DNA from: Neurospora tetrasperma FGSC 2508
Taxonomy: Eukaryota > Ascomycota > Sordariomycetes > Sordariales > Sordariaceae
DNA: 64,000 nt
Reading direction: 5' to 3'
NCBI RefSeq assembly: GCF_000213175.1
Contig: NW_009799099.1
Coordinates: 1,628,675 to 1,692,674, forward strand
The notes under the pieces were generated by a model that saw only the letters and a list, made by a program, of their open reading frames with translations, ran no database searches and had not been told where the DNA came from. Made by a program: the position numbers and the translations under genes. Shown here piece by piece: positions 1-11,000 of the stretch; position 1 is the first letter of the stretch, and each line of letters starts with the position of its first letter.

Positions 1-1110
1 GGGGGAGGTAGCCCTTGCGAGGACAAAGAATCGAACAAAAGAAGAAAGGGAAGAGAATGGCATGGATCTCTTCTATTAGTCCTTTTGGTAAGGGGGGTAA
101 GCGAATGTTGATACCATACGGAATGGGATGAGGGAATGCGCGCTCCCGCGATGGAACTGTAGGGTCCCTTAGTTAGGGAGAGAAGAGGGAGAGGGATTAG
201 ATGTATAACAAAGCCCAAGCCGAGCCGGCTGGCAAGGTTTCGCGGAGAGGGGGATGGTGGTGATGATCATGGCTGCTAGACCGATCATAGTTGCCTCGCG
301 CACAAACACCCTACTAGGTAGTTGCCCCGAAGAAGCAAAGAAAAAAAAGAGAGGCTCGATGACTTTGCGACTTTATAATATCAGAGGAGAGGGATTTCAG
401 ATCAGAGAATACTAGGGAAGCAAGTTCTCCAATGGCCTTGTGTTAATGGAAGTGGTTCGTCTCATCATGTTCTGGTTTTGCATTTCGGCCCTGCTGTGTT
501 TTGGTGTTCCTGCTTTTCTGCTACTGCTTCTCGTTTCCGCTTCTTGTTTTTGCGACTGCGGCTGTTCATTGTTTTTGTTTGTCGTTTCGAGTAGCGCAAA
601 GTTTAGACAAAAGATTGAGCGCGTTATGGGATGGATGAATGGTTGGATGGATGGGACGAGAAGACGCAGATGGTCGAGCGGGATTGGAAGGGCAAGTGAT
701 GGACGGATGGGTAAAACAAGGACAGTATAAAATAAGAAACAATGGAGTTGAATGGAACAAGTGGGCCAGAACAAAGCCCATTCATGCTCCTATAGTGTTG
801 AGTTGAGGTACATGGACGATGGTCTTCCTGTGCCCCTACGCAGCCGAGTTGGTTCGTGATGCTGATCGCATTTGTGCATAGACTAAATGGTTCATTACGC
901 TACGCAGTCCTTTACTATCTCAGCTATCCTCTGTTGCCTGCGTATCTGTCATGGAGGGTCCAGTCACATACCCCTCGTCTCATTGAGTGTCTGTCGTATC
1001 ATATATCTCTCAATCCCCCATTGCTTGCCCGTCGCCCGGTACCCATTCTCACATCCTCCAATCTACCCTCTCCCTCCCCCCAACAACAAGACCCTCACTC
1101 ACTCACTCAC
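1..1110. other. Gap downstream of the hydrolase gene
   Basis: No gene is supported here. The short open frames overlap each other on both strands and have no recognisable domain. The stretch holds GGAT-type imperfect repeats at about 625-710 and a TCAC tandem run at about 1094-1112, just beside the stop codon of the hydrolase gene on the minus strand. Part of it is presumably the 3' untranslated region of that gene. Confidence 0.6.
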
Positions 1111-3456
1111 TCAATCAAGATCCAATCCCTGCATTCCCTCAAGCAACAACCTCCTGCTCGCATCATCTTGCACCCACCCCATGATCCTCGAGCTGACATC
1201 CCCCACCAGCTTATCGTAATGCGGCCCCGCGAAGAACAAGCCACAGTGAGCACCAACTTCGTCCACTCCCTCCATGTAGACTTGAATCCAAGTTGGGTCC
1301 ATGATGCCGTTGATCTTGGAGGGTAGCATGCAGAATTTGCGGAGTTTTTGTTTCTCCTCTTTCTCCCCCTTCGGTTTTTTTCCCTTCTCCTTTTTTTTGC
1401 TTTTGTTCTTTCCCGTTACATTCCCGCTGCTGCTGCTCTCACCAGCCGGGGTCCCTAGCGACGCCGACAACGATCCCCCATCCAAACTCTGATTATGAGC
1501 CAAATGGTGAGTCTCCAACTCACCAATCCTGCTCGCCGTCGATTCCGCCTTCAATTTCTCTTCTTTCTTTTGTTTCCGCCCCCACTCCTTCTCATCTTTT
1601 TTCTCCTGCTTCTCGGCGTTCTTACGCAGCTTTTCCTGCTCTTTTTGAATATCCCTTGCAAGTTTGGCTTGCGCCTTCTCGTGCTTTTCGACAATTTTCA
1701 ACCGCTCTTTTAGAATCTTGTCCCGCTTCTTAACTGCTGCTTCGTACTCCTTCCGTGCTTGCTTGGCGTCCTTTTCGGCTTGTTTACGAGCGTCTTTGTC
1801 GCTTATGGAGCTTAGGTCTATGGCGGGTGGCGGCGAGGGGGTGTCTGGGATCGGGGGGAGGTCCGGTAGAGGGAGTGAGGTTGTTTCTATGCTGGGCTCA
1901 GTTACGTTGCCGTTGCCGCTTCCGCTGGTGTTACTGATGGAATGTTCAGCAGTCTTGTCAAGCTCTTCGTGAGAAACGTATGCAGGGGGTTTGTCCTCCG
2001 CTTCCACACGCCCATGGACGGGTCCATCATCTGGTTCGGGTACGGGTTCCAGCTCTGTAAGTTCCCAATCTTCTTCGGTTGAGCTCCGCGGAGTCGAGGT
2101 CTGAGATCTCGCGGTATCGAATGATTCCCGGTGCTCAGGAGCCTTTTCAAGCCTTTTCGACTTCGAAGGGCCGTCTTCTGGAGCAGCAACCTCTGACGCA
2201 ACCTTTGGAGTACTGCCCTTGCGAGACTCCTTATCCTTGAGTATCCCTGTAGATATGGTGTAGTAGTTCACGAACCGCACTCTGACCAGATGCTCATTAT
2301 TTATTGGGGACTGTTTCAACTCATCGACATCTTCCAGCCTCCTCAACCTGTTATACCTGGACTTCATTCCGGGGTAGTCGGCCAAACAACCGCCAAACTC
2401 CAAGTGTGATATGATGTGGTTAGTAGCTGCCTCAACAAGGTTCTCTTGGCTGTGTTTTTGCGCAAAGTGGGCTATGTTCTTCAACCATCCTCGGTCCACA
2501 AATGACACGTCATTGAAGAACTTTGGGTTGAAGAAAGGATCCGGTGCTGAGGGAGACGACGTTGTTGATAGTGGTGTGGGCCTGGGTATGGGAGAAGTTG
2601 CCTCCGGAGGAGGACAGATTTCGGAATAAATTGATGCATCTGGTGACAGCCCTGGCGACTGCTGGGCGAAGAGCGTGTGAGACTCTTGCGCCGCGTTCGT
2701 GGCACCTGGAGGACTCGGACCCTTACGGAAGAGACTTGCAATTCCAGACACTACAATACCTGGATGGAGGCCTAGCAATGGAGCGTCTAATGACAAAGTC
2801 CCCAAGATACGATGGCGAAAGGGAGAGTCGTCGTAAGCTGGAGGATCTTGAGGTTGACGTGGCAACAGAGCAACTTCAGCAGCCAGCAGGCCGCCCATAG
2901 AATGGCCGATCAAGATGACATCGGTGGTGGGCGACTCATGTGGCAGAAGCCAGTTACTGAAGTTATCTCGGGCCACAGTAATGGACTTGTAAGTCTTGTA
3001 GCGGGGGTAGATTTTGGAGTGGATGACGTGTGTCTCGGCCAGGGCTTGTCGAAGGTAGTTGTGGACATGGGCGGGAAAGGAGCGAAAGGAGGAGTCGTTG
3101 CCCATGAAACCATGAATGTAAATAACGAGCAGCGTCCTCCTGGGGTCCCTGTAACTGCCCGTCGGGGTCGAAGGGGCCAAGGACTGTGTGGACGAGGTTC
3201 GAGGGTCGGCCGGCCTGTTCCATTGCGAATATGGATAGTTCGCTGGAGGGGGATTCGAATTGTCTAGGCCGTGTCCTTGGCCTGCCGTCCACTCCAGGGC
3301 GTTCTGGTGGTGGTGGTGTTGTTGTTGTTGCTCTTTATCAACCACGGCGATGCTTGGTAGAGGTGATTGTAATTGTAGGGAGGACGGCCGTGTTGATGGC
3401 CCTCCTGACGAGGACGAAGCTGCCCCTTTCAGCGATAGGTCTTGAATAGATGACAT
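1111..3456 (-). CDS. DUF676-like serine esterase/lipase (alpha/beta hydrolase), 781 aa
   Basis: Single-exon gene. The start chosen is the ATG at 3456, with A at -3; the open frame runs 20 codons further up but only to a TTG. Residues 1-100 are low complexity (Ser, Gln/His runs). The hydrolase core follows, with an IHGFMGN oxyanion-type motif near residue 114 and the nucleophile elbow GHSMGG (Ser about 186). A long Pro/Ser/Glu-rich linker and then a Lys/Glu-rich coiled coil (roughly residues 555-655) interrupt the fold. The last ~80 residues return to conserved sequence with a GAHCGLFF...GPH segment that could supply the catalytic His. Family members are ester hydrolases acting on lipids; the substrate here is unknown. 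No signal peptide or membrane segment is visible, so a cytosolic place is inferred. Confidence in the hydrolase call is high, in the substrate none. Confidence 0.85.
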   Translation of the reverse strand: MSSIQDLSLKGAASSSSGGPSTRPSSLQLQSPLPSIAVVDKEQQQQHHHHQNALEWTAGQGHGLDNSNPPPANYPYSQWNRPADPRTSSTQSLAPSTPTGSYRDPRRTLLVIYIHGFMGNDSSFRSFPAHVHNYLRQALAETHVIHSKIYPRYKTYKSITVARDNFSNWLLPHESPTTDVILIGHSMGGLLAAEVALLPRQPQDPPAYDDSPFRHRILGTLSLDAPLLGLHPGIVVSGIASLFRKGPSPPGATNAAQESHTLFAQQSPGLSPDASIYSEICPPPEATSPIPRPTPLSTTSSPSAPDPFFNPKFFNDVSFVDRGWLKNIAHFAQKHSQENLVEAATNHIISHLEFGGCLADYPGMKSRYNRLRRLEDVDELKQSPINNEHLVRVRFVNYYTISTGILKDKESRKGSTPKVASEVAAPEDGPSKSKRLEKAPEHRESFDTARSQTSTPRSSTEEDWELTELEPVPEPDDGPVHGRVEAEDKPPAYVSHEELDKTAEHSISNTSGSGNGNVTEPSIETTSLPLPDLPPIPDTPSPPPAIDLSSISDKDARKQAEKDAKQARKEYEAAVKKRDKILKERLKIVEKHEKAQAKLARDIQKEQEKLRKNAEKQEKKDEKEWGRKQKKEEKLKAESTASRIGELETHHLAHNQSLDGGSLSASLGTPAGESSSSGNVTGKNKSKKKEKGKKPKGEKEEKQKLRKFCMLPSKINGIMDPTWIQVYMEGVDEVGAHCGLFFAGPHYDKLVGDVSSRIMGWVQDDASRRLLLEGMQGLDLD

Positions 3457-6069
3457 TGTCCTCGGCGGATCAGCCACTGAACACGGATTTGAAACGAACT
3501 TGCTCTGAACAAACAAATTTGATTAATTGGAAGTGAACTTGTGAGTGTTCTGGGTTGATTTGATGTGGGGGTTGGTTGACCTGAGCACGGCATCGATCTC
3601 GTTCTGCATTTGGTCCAGTGGTTGCCCGTTGGTTGGAGGGTTCAGGTACATACAGCGGGCTAGAGGTCGACCTGGGGCTCTAGGACGTTGCCGTGGTTAG
3701 TTGACGATCCCCGCTTACAGCTGAAAGGGGTAGGCGAGACAGGAAGACACCAATGGATCATCGGCTGGCCGGAACTTGCACATCCATTCCCGCAATGAAC
3801 TCAGGACCACAAGGTGGTTACGTATCCCAGGTATCATTTATCGGTTGACCTGAACGTTTAATATCCAATTCGACGGGATTTCCGCGATGGAAGATGCCAC
3901 TGTCACGGTGGGTGCACGGAATTCTGGAGTGTGTTTGGCTGGTCTGCTGGGTTTGCTATCAGCCGGCCTGAACCAGCACATTCAACAGGACGATGTACCT
4001 CGCTGTGGCACGTAGGTATCAGCACAACCTCAAGGCTTGACCAAGGCTAAGCCACACCCAGAGGGGCAGCGAGAGGCAGACTTCAAGTTAGGACGGTCTA
4101 GTCCTCAGCTCAGAGATAGACTCGCTCCCAGGCTGATAGCGAGAGGAGATGGGGCCTTTCTTTTATCTGTAAAAAGGCACCTACTGTAAGTATTCAGGTG
4201 TGCAGTGGCACGACACGAGGTGTGACAGTTGCGGCATTTGCAAGATGCCAACGGCTAGTCGCAACTGCCCAGGCCCAAATGAGATTGAGCTTCGTATCAA
4301 TCGGCCACGGCTTTAAGATGGACTGGAAGCTCTTGCAGGTCTTGACTCGACTGAGGTTCAACCAGGTCCCAATAAGTACCTAGGCGGGCCTGGCGGGGTA
4401 GGAGTCTCTTGCTGCGCCCATCAGGGAAATCCCGAGTGTTTCAAATGTTGATCGCAAAAAGACGTGCCTCTTGCATCGTGATTGCACTGATTTTCAGGAG
4501 CTTCCCCTAACTCCTCCCAAGAGCCTCGCCGTATCCATCCGCATGCGAAGGACAATCGTCATGCCCAGTCTCACCAGTGCTCTGCAATTGTTTCGCTCTT
4601 GCTGTTTGTATGGGCCGTCGTGGAAATTGCGGGCATCAATCTTTGGCCAGTGCATTCTCAGTTGCACAGCGGGCCAATCACGGCATCAGATGTTGAAGAC
4701 TTACGCGGCTGTGGTGGGCCAATAATGAACCACATCCCAACCAGGGTGGATTCCAGCGAGCCAGGCCTGCCATGGCATTCATGGGTTTTGCTGGGTGGGC
4801 CACCTACGGGGGAAAGCGCAAAGAGGAGAGACATCGGGCCAGGGAAGCGAAATTGCAGAAACGTGTTGGGTCCCGCGAGTTGGAGTTGGCCCCGAAAAGG
4901 GCTTCAAATGCCCCCAAACATGGACCCATCGAGGCATTGAATGTTGGACGCCGCGCTAGAAGGGATCCCGCAGCGGAGACCCTTTCGGGCAGCCCAGGGC
5001 AGCTCAACGCCGCGCAGGGGCAACCAAGGCAGGAACGGGAAAGGGCGTGGACGGCACCTCCATCCAGGGGGGGGGGCCCGATCAACCAAGACCAGGGAGC
5101 ATGCCGCCGTCATTTCAGTTGCAGGGCAGATGCGACGGCTGCGAGGATTGCGAGGGCATGCTGTGCCCAATTTTGGCATCTCATTTCATCTGCGAGCCCA
5201 TGGATGTGCAGAGGTATGGGTGTATGGGTATGGTACTGTGGAAGTGGATGGCGTGGTCCCGGAGGTTATTATCGTTGTGCAGCCCGCCCCCCGTTGTTCA
5301 TTCAATGTTTTTGGTCTTTCTCTCCTCTTTGCCTGTCCCTTCTCTCCCCCGGCTGCTGTCTTGTTTCTGTTGTTCTATCATTCATTCGTTCATTCTCTCA
5401 ACCAGGCATGTTGGCGACAGTCTGAAGAGGCCGAGTTGACTCCATCACAGCGCGGACGAGTGCCGAGGCGGCGAGCGTATTTTTACCATATATACCCATT
5501 TGTTAGCGGCGGGCCATTGAGACAAGAGAAGACTCCGACAGGGGAAAACTATCAAAGAGGTGGACGCTGAACACGACAAAAAAAAAAAAAAAAAGAAAGA
5601 AAAAGCATTGGATCCCAGGACTACTATACCGACCGAGGATGGATTCGACGAGATCTTGCCCATGATCTCCTACAATGCGCCAGCCAACCAATACCTTGAG
5701 TAGCTATTGTTCCATCGTCTCGTCGCCGCCATCATCAGCGTAGCTTCGCAGCTGTCGATTACGAACTATTGCAGACCGACCCGGCCACCCGCGCACTCGA
5801 ATACGGGAAACCGTCGGTCCTCTCAGAATCACCGGATCACGAAGCCTGACTCCCACATTCCTTGGCCAACCCCCGGCCCCGCGATTACAGAGAGAAAAAA
5901 AAGTCACCCAAAGCTGTCCATCTTGGACAAGTCGCTCGTTTAACCCTCGTCGCTCGTTGATTACACAGCCACACATCGCGCACCCAACGCCCTCCAAACA
6001 AGCGCTCGGAACGGGCAACCCACCTCTCTGTCACTGGGCTGCCTGGCTGCAGGCACCACAACACACGCC
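3457..6069. other. Divergent intergenic region between the esterase and the membrane-protein gene
   Basis: About 2.6 kb between two head-to-head genes, so it should hold both promoters. Several open frames of 90-217 codons overlap at 4770-5570 in different frames, which fits low stop-codon density in GC-rich DNA rather than a gene. A pyrimidine-rich tract lies at 5300-5400 and a poly-A run (with interruptions) at about 5577-5604. I see no RNA gene. Confidence 0.6.
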
Positions 6070-8050
6070 ATGACTAACCACATTGGCGGGCCTTCACTCT
6101 CTCAGGCCCGCAAAACCCAGAATATCGACCATTCCCACACAGGCTCCAGCGCTGGGCACAACCACCGCCATTTGCACCACCAACACAACCAACAAGGCCA
6201 GCTCCGTCCGGAAGAGGAACTTGATCAAACTCCTCACCAACACCAACACCACATACACAACCACAACCACGCTCGCTACCACCACCAATCCTCCGGACAA
6301 CAACAAGCACAGGAACAATCACATGAAGACGGCGACAACACCACTCTCCAGGACCACAAACATCTCGACATTCGTTCATCACCAGATACGCACCAACAAC
6401 CCGAACCACTAAGTGCACGTCAAGTGTTAGTGGTGCAAACTGTGTCCGTCATCAAGATCATAGATGACGCCGGTGCTTTCGTCCACTTCTCGACTCTGGC
6501 ATCCGAACCTGTTACGCAGTCATCCGACCCTGTGGCCGTGCTAACTGCCGAGGTCAGAGATCTGGGTAGCCAGTTGCCCACCGTGCCCGTCTCAGTTCCG
6601 CAACTTGGCGATGGGACACCGTCGCCAACTGCCTCCGTCGACACGGAGTCGTCTGTAACGTCCGCTATTTTGTCTCTGTCCTCCGGCGTGGCTGCGCCGG
6701 GGGCCTTGACGTCCGCTCCTTTCAACAGCTCGTCCGCATCTTACCATGATGGCACCTCGAGCTTCCCCACACTATCGCTATCTTCCGGACTTTTCAACTC
6801 TTCTTCAAGTATGCATATGCTTCCTTCGTTCCTTTGTGTCATCCTTTCCCCATCCAGATAGATTTGATCCGCAGTGAGTGACTAACACCTTGCCCGTGTG
6901 CGCGCCTTGTCGTATAGCTCGCATCCCATCGTTTTATCCCAACGCCACGCATGTGTCCTATTCCTTGTTCGCAAACACGACCCGAACATCAACCTTTGCA
7001 AGTTCGACATCCACCTTCGCTTCTTCCACCAAAAGCCGAGCTTCAACCACTCAATTCACATCTATCTCGTCAGGTGTGCCGACTCTCGTAGCAGGTGGGA
7101 CCGAAGAAGGCAACAGCGGCAATGCGGGAGCTGGTGGCGAATCCGCAAGCCCCGCCGGAACGACCGACTCCCCGTATGTCGACCCCGACAACACGGACAA
7201 CAACTCCAGCGGACTTACGCCCACCGCTCAGCGATCCATCATTGGAGGTGTCGTAGGCGGAGCTGCGGGCATGGCCCTTATTGCGTTCCTGTTATTATTC
7301 CTTTTAAAATGGAAGAAGCGAAACGGCGGCGGCAACATCCGATTGCTGGGCGAAGGTGGAAGCCTGGCGGCCGCAGCCCAGAAACGGGGCGGACATGAGC
7401 ATGGAGGAGGAGCTCTGGAAGGAGGAGAAGGAGGAGGCGGTAGTGGTGGAGGCGGTGGAGGAACTGGAGGAAGAGGAGGAGGAGGAGGAGGAGGAGGAGG
7501 AGGAATGACAGAAAGCGGTCTTCCATACGCAGTCCCGTCTGCTCTTGCCAGTCTTACGGGGGCCAAGCGATTCTCGGCCGCGTCAACTGAGCCTCCGGCC
7601 TCAGAACCGGGGTTCTACCGGGTATCAGGCAAGAAGCTGATATCCGTTTTAGAATCTGGGGGAGATGGATACAGCGACCCGGATCCTCACGAGAGCGTCT
7701 ACTATCGGGATTCCGTAGCGTTCACCGATGGGACGACGGGCGCCCTTGGCCTCGGTGGGCAGCGGCTCAAACTCGGGTCTCCGATGCGGCCCATAAGCGG
7801 TGTTCCCGTCTTTAGGTCAGGACCGGGGAGGACCGCGATTGTTCAGCAGGATGGAGGATCAACGGGAGCAAGAGCAACAAGCCCCTTTTCAGATGACACG
7901 CACCCGGTAACGCCGGCGTCACCGATTGGCAGTCATGGACCTCCAAGTCCGCCCGCACGTGCTTCTTTATTGCCAGACCCGATCGGTCGGAGTCTGGTAT
8001 CCCGGGATGGGTCCCGAGGATCTGGGTCAAGATTTACTGAGGATATGTGA
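6070..8050 (+). CDS. Ser/Thr-rich single-pass membrane protein, 623 aa, two exons
   Basis: Exons 6070-6808 and 6918-8050; the 109 nt intron has GTATGC and TATAG ends and keeps the frame. Residues 1-115 are His/Gln/Asn-rich low complexity. Then comes a Val-rich segment (VVQTVSVIKIIDD), a long Ser/Thr-rich stretch likely to be O-glycosylated, and one membrane helix (about residues 350-375, Gly-rich start, then Leu/Phe, ended by KWKKR). The cytoplasmic tail starts with a Gly run coded by GGA repeats and holds Ser/Pro-rich sequence. This is the architecture of fungal surface sensor-like proteins (Mid2/Wsc type or SKG6-like), but no sensor domain is recognised, so function is open. No cleavable signal peptide is seen. 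Another frame is also open at 6083-6412, so the start and first exon are uncertain. Confidence 0.65.
7410..7505 (+). repeat. GGA-rich trinucleotide tract coding for poly-glycine
   Basis: A run of GGA and GGT/GGC codons lies inside the cytoplasmic tail of the membrane protein, purest at about 7468-7503. It codes for Gly-rich sequence and is likely to vary in length between strains. Confidence 0.85.
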
Positions 8051-11000
8051 TGGGATAATTTTGTCTTCATCTTTTTTTTTGGACATAGCCATTTTACCAT
8101 CTTTGACCCATATTGAGCCATCCACCTTTTTTTTCTTCTTTTGCAGTCATCTTGGTAAAATTTGTGAAGCTTCTTGGATATGATATCAACATTCTCTTGT
8201 CGACTATTATTTTTTATTCCATTTTTTGATCTTTCATTCTCTTTCATCTGGCAGTCATCTTCCCTTCGGCGCCCATTGTCGATGTACATGACATTTTTTT
8301 CATTTCTCTTCTCATCTCCCTCCAACTTAACACACACTCTCTCTTTATTCTATAATGTCTTGTGGTCAGTCCGTTCGAGGCACGGGCACAACGGACGCGA
8401 AGAAAAAAAAAATGAGGGGATGGAGGGATCCTGAAGCGAGGGCTATGGCTTGCTAGAAGCCTCTTCCTTCTTCTTACCATGGCTTGGCCGGCAGGCACAC
8501 ACAGGTATGTAATCCAGTTGGATTTTTGTGTTCTGGGGGCGGCGGGAGGAAGGAAAGTGTTCGGAGGACAGGTCGGCATATACCTCGGGCTACATGATAG
8601 ATATGAAGATAGGGAAAGGAAAGAGAAGCAGTGCAAGTAAAGCAAAGCGAGAAAAAAAGAGGAAGTGAAGTGCAGCAGAAAAGCTGATGGTTTCTCTGGA
8701 ACTGAACTGGACTGAACGACTCTCACCACCACGCCGCGCCCCTTGACGCCGATTCTTGCCTGTTATAGCTGTTGCTATGTGTCTGTTGCGTACCTACGTA
8801 CCGATCTTCGAATACTCTACAATCCATTCTCTCCATATAGTTGTTGGATAGAACCGTAGATCCAGTAAGGAGCAATCATCTCGCCATCTGGCACATATCG
8901 TGCAACAACTCTCGGCGATTTTCAGTATATGTTGGAGCAATACGCATCGTCCAATCGGAATTATAGATGGAGTAACAGCGTGGCCGGATGCTTGTCTGTT
9001 ATTCCTGCGTACACAATGCACCTTGTGCCAACGTATGGGAGGCGTTGATCAAGGGTGAGCGGCATCGGTGTAAATACAAAGAGCTGTGCGATATGATCAT
9101 TGTGCTGCACCAAAGTGGCGAACGGGGTCGGTCGTATATGGTGGTCGAATTGCGTAATGAGCGGAAGATAGGAGGCGAAGAGAAAAGTGAAAGACATGGC
9201 GAGGACGAAATCTGTTTTCAATGATGACAAGGTACTTAAAGTTCAGAGAAAATATTCCATCCGTCGTCGTGTGTCCAGGAGTGTCATGCCAACCTGAGTG
9301 GTTGCCAACCCAGCCGCCATGCGCCGCCAAAACTTTCGTGATTATCGTATCACATCAAGCAATCTGATAGCATAGCATCAGGATTCACGGTTCGCTTCGT
9401 TTATTGTCTGTCCCTTTAGAACCATCCGTGCCTCCTCACGATTACCAGTAGGTGCTGCTACATATCAAGTGTGCCATGATATAATCAGGCCAGCAATAAC
9501 ACAGAACCGAGGCCTTGCGTTCAGCACCCCATACCTGAGAGGGTCCCAGCAGCTTTTCTATTGAGGGTAGTGATGATGTAGATCTTTATGCAGGACGGAA
9601 CATGCCCGAAGGTTCCTACTTCTTCAGAAAAAAAAAAAAAAATCATTCCGCATCATGGAAGAATAAACTAACCCAGAGAAAGCCACGCAAAGCAGCAACC
9701 AAAGTAACTAGAGCAAGGAGTTGAGACACTGATGAAACCGAAGAACTTGATGGACGGAAGCTATTCAGAGTAAAACTAAGCGTAGGTAGCATCAAGCGAT
9801 GGAGGGGGTTCGGCGGACGAGACGAGCTAACGAACGAGAGAGAATGCAAACGGTCGGACATGGACAGTACTAGTAGTGTATGTAATAGGTATAACGGCTT
9901 CCCCGCTCGGAGCTGCGCTCTCACTGCACGGGTGTCTATGTCTAATCGGCGTAATTTCTCGTGGCTGCTGCCCGTGCGCTTTGACGGACGGGCGAAGACG
10001 GGTAATAATTGCAGGATTGTTCACGATAGCGGAGTCAATGGCTGACAAATGTCATTTTTGGGGAACTACTTGTGAAGAAGACGGAGGGATCTGGGGAATT
10101 TGGAGAAGGTACCTAGGTATTCTTTGGATGCCCAGCTGTTTATGGGTGTACGGGTAGGCTTATGTACACTACCTATGTTGTTGATGGGAGACAGACATGA
10201 GATACTACTATGATGGCTTCGTCTTTGGTGAAGTTATCGTGCCATGCCGTGCCGCATGGTAAGTATAATGCCCACCAACAATACCTAGTATCTATTCACG
10301 TCAAAAGTTACTTAAGTTACGCGAATCACGGTTCGGGGTTAAGGCCGTCAGCAAGCTCTCCATAATGTGATCTGACTCCGAGTGCTTGCAATCAGTTGGG
10401 GGTTGGGAAAAGGGCCAGAGTCCCTCTACGTACGCGTACTAGTATAAATTGCAGGTGCTTGCCGGGTCCACCATATCGGGGATTTTATGGAACGGACGTT
10501 GTGATGCAGAAACAGCTTCCGGTGCCTTGAGCCAGCACGTGCGATGGCGGAAAGTGAACCCCTTTCTTGGATTGGGCTATGGTGTGTACACTACCTAGGT
10601 AGTGTAAGCCATAAATGTGAATACTACCTACCTCTACCTACCTCTACTACATACCCAGGGAGCCAGGGCCTAATGTGTTCGATGATGATACAGTACCTAT
10701 GTATCGACCTGTCTGAGGAAGGGGGGATCTGAGGGGAGTTTGTCATTGATGCCCGACTCTTTCCCCCCCGCAATGCTTTAGTGTAGACGTACCGATCGCA
10801 TGGGTTGTCGGAAGTTGGCTTATTCCTTTGATGATATAGGTAGCTCTTCACTATGGAATCGAGTGGCAAGTTTTACGTTTCGTCCTCGGCTCGAATTAGT
10901 TCTCCCCAGTTGTATATACTATGGTACACTGTAGGAGGCAGTACATAGCAATCGTGAATGACGGGTACGTCCGTCTGGGCCACACAGTGCACGTCGAGTG

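Noticed and set aside
4772-5570. Overlapping plus-strand open frames of up to 217 codons
   Set aside because: Three frames are open over the same GC-rich DNA, with no domain, no splice partner and no clear codon preference. This is the pattern of low stop density, not of a gene.
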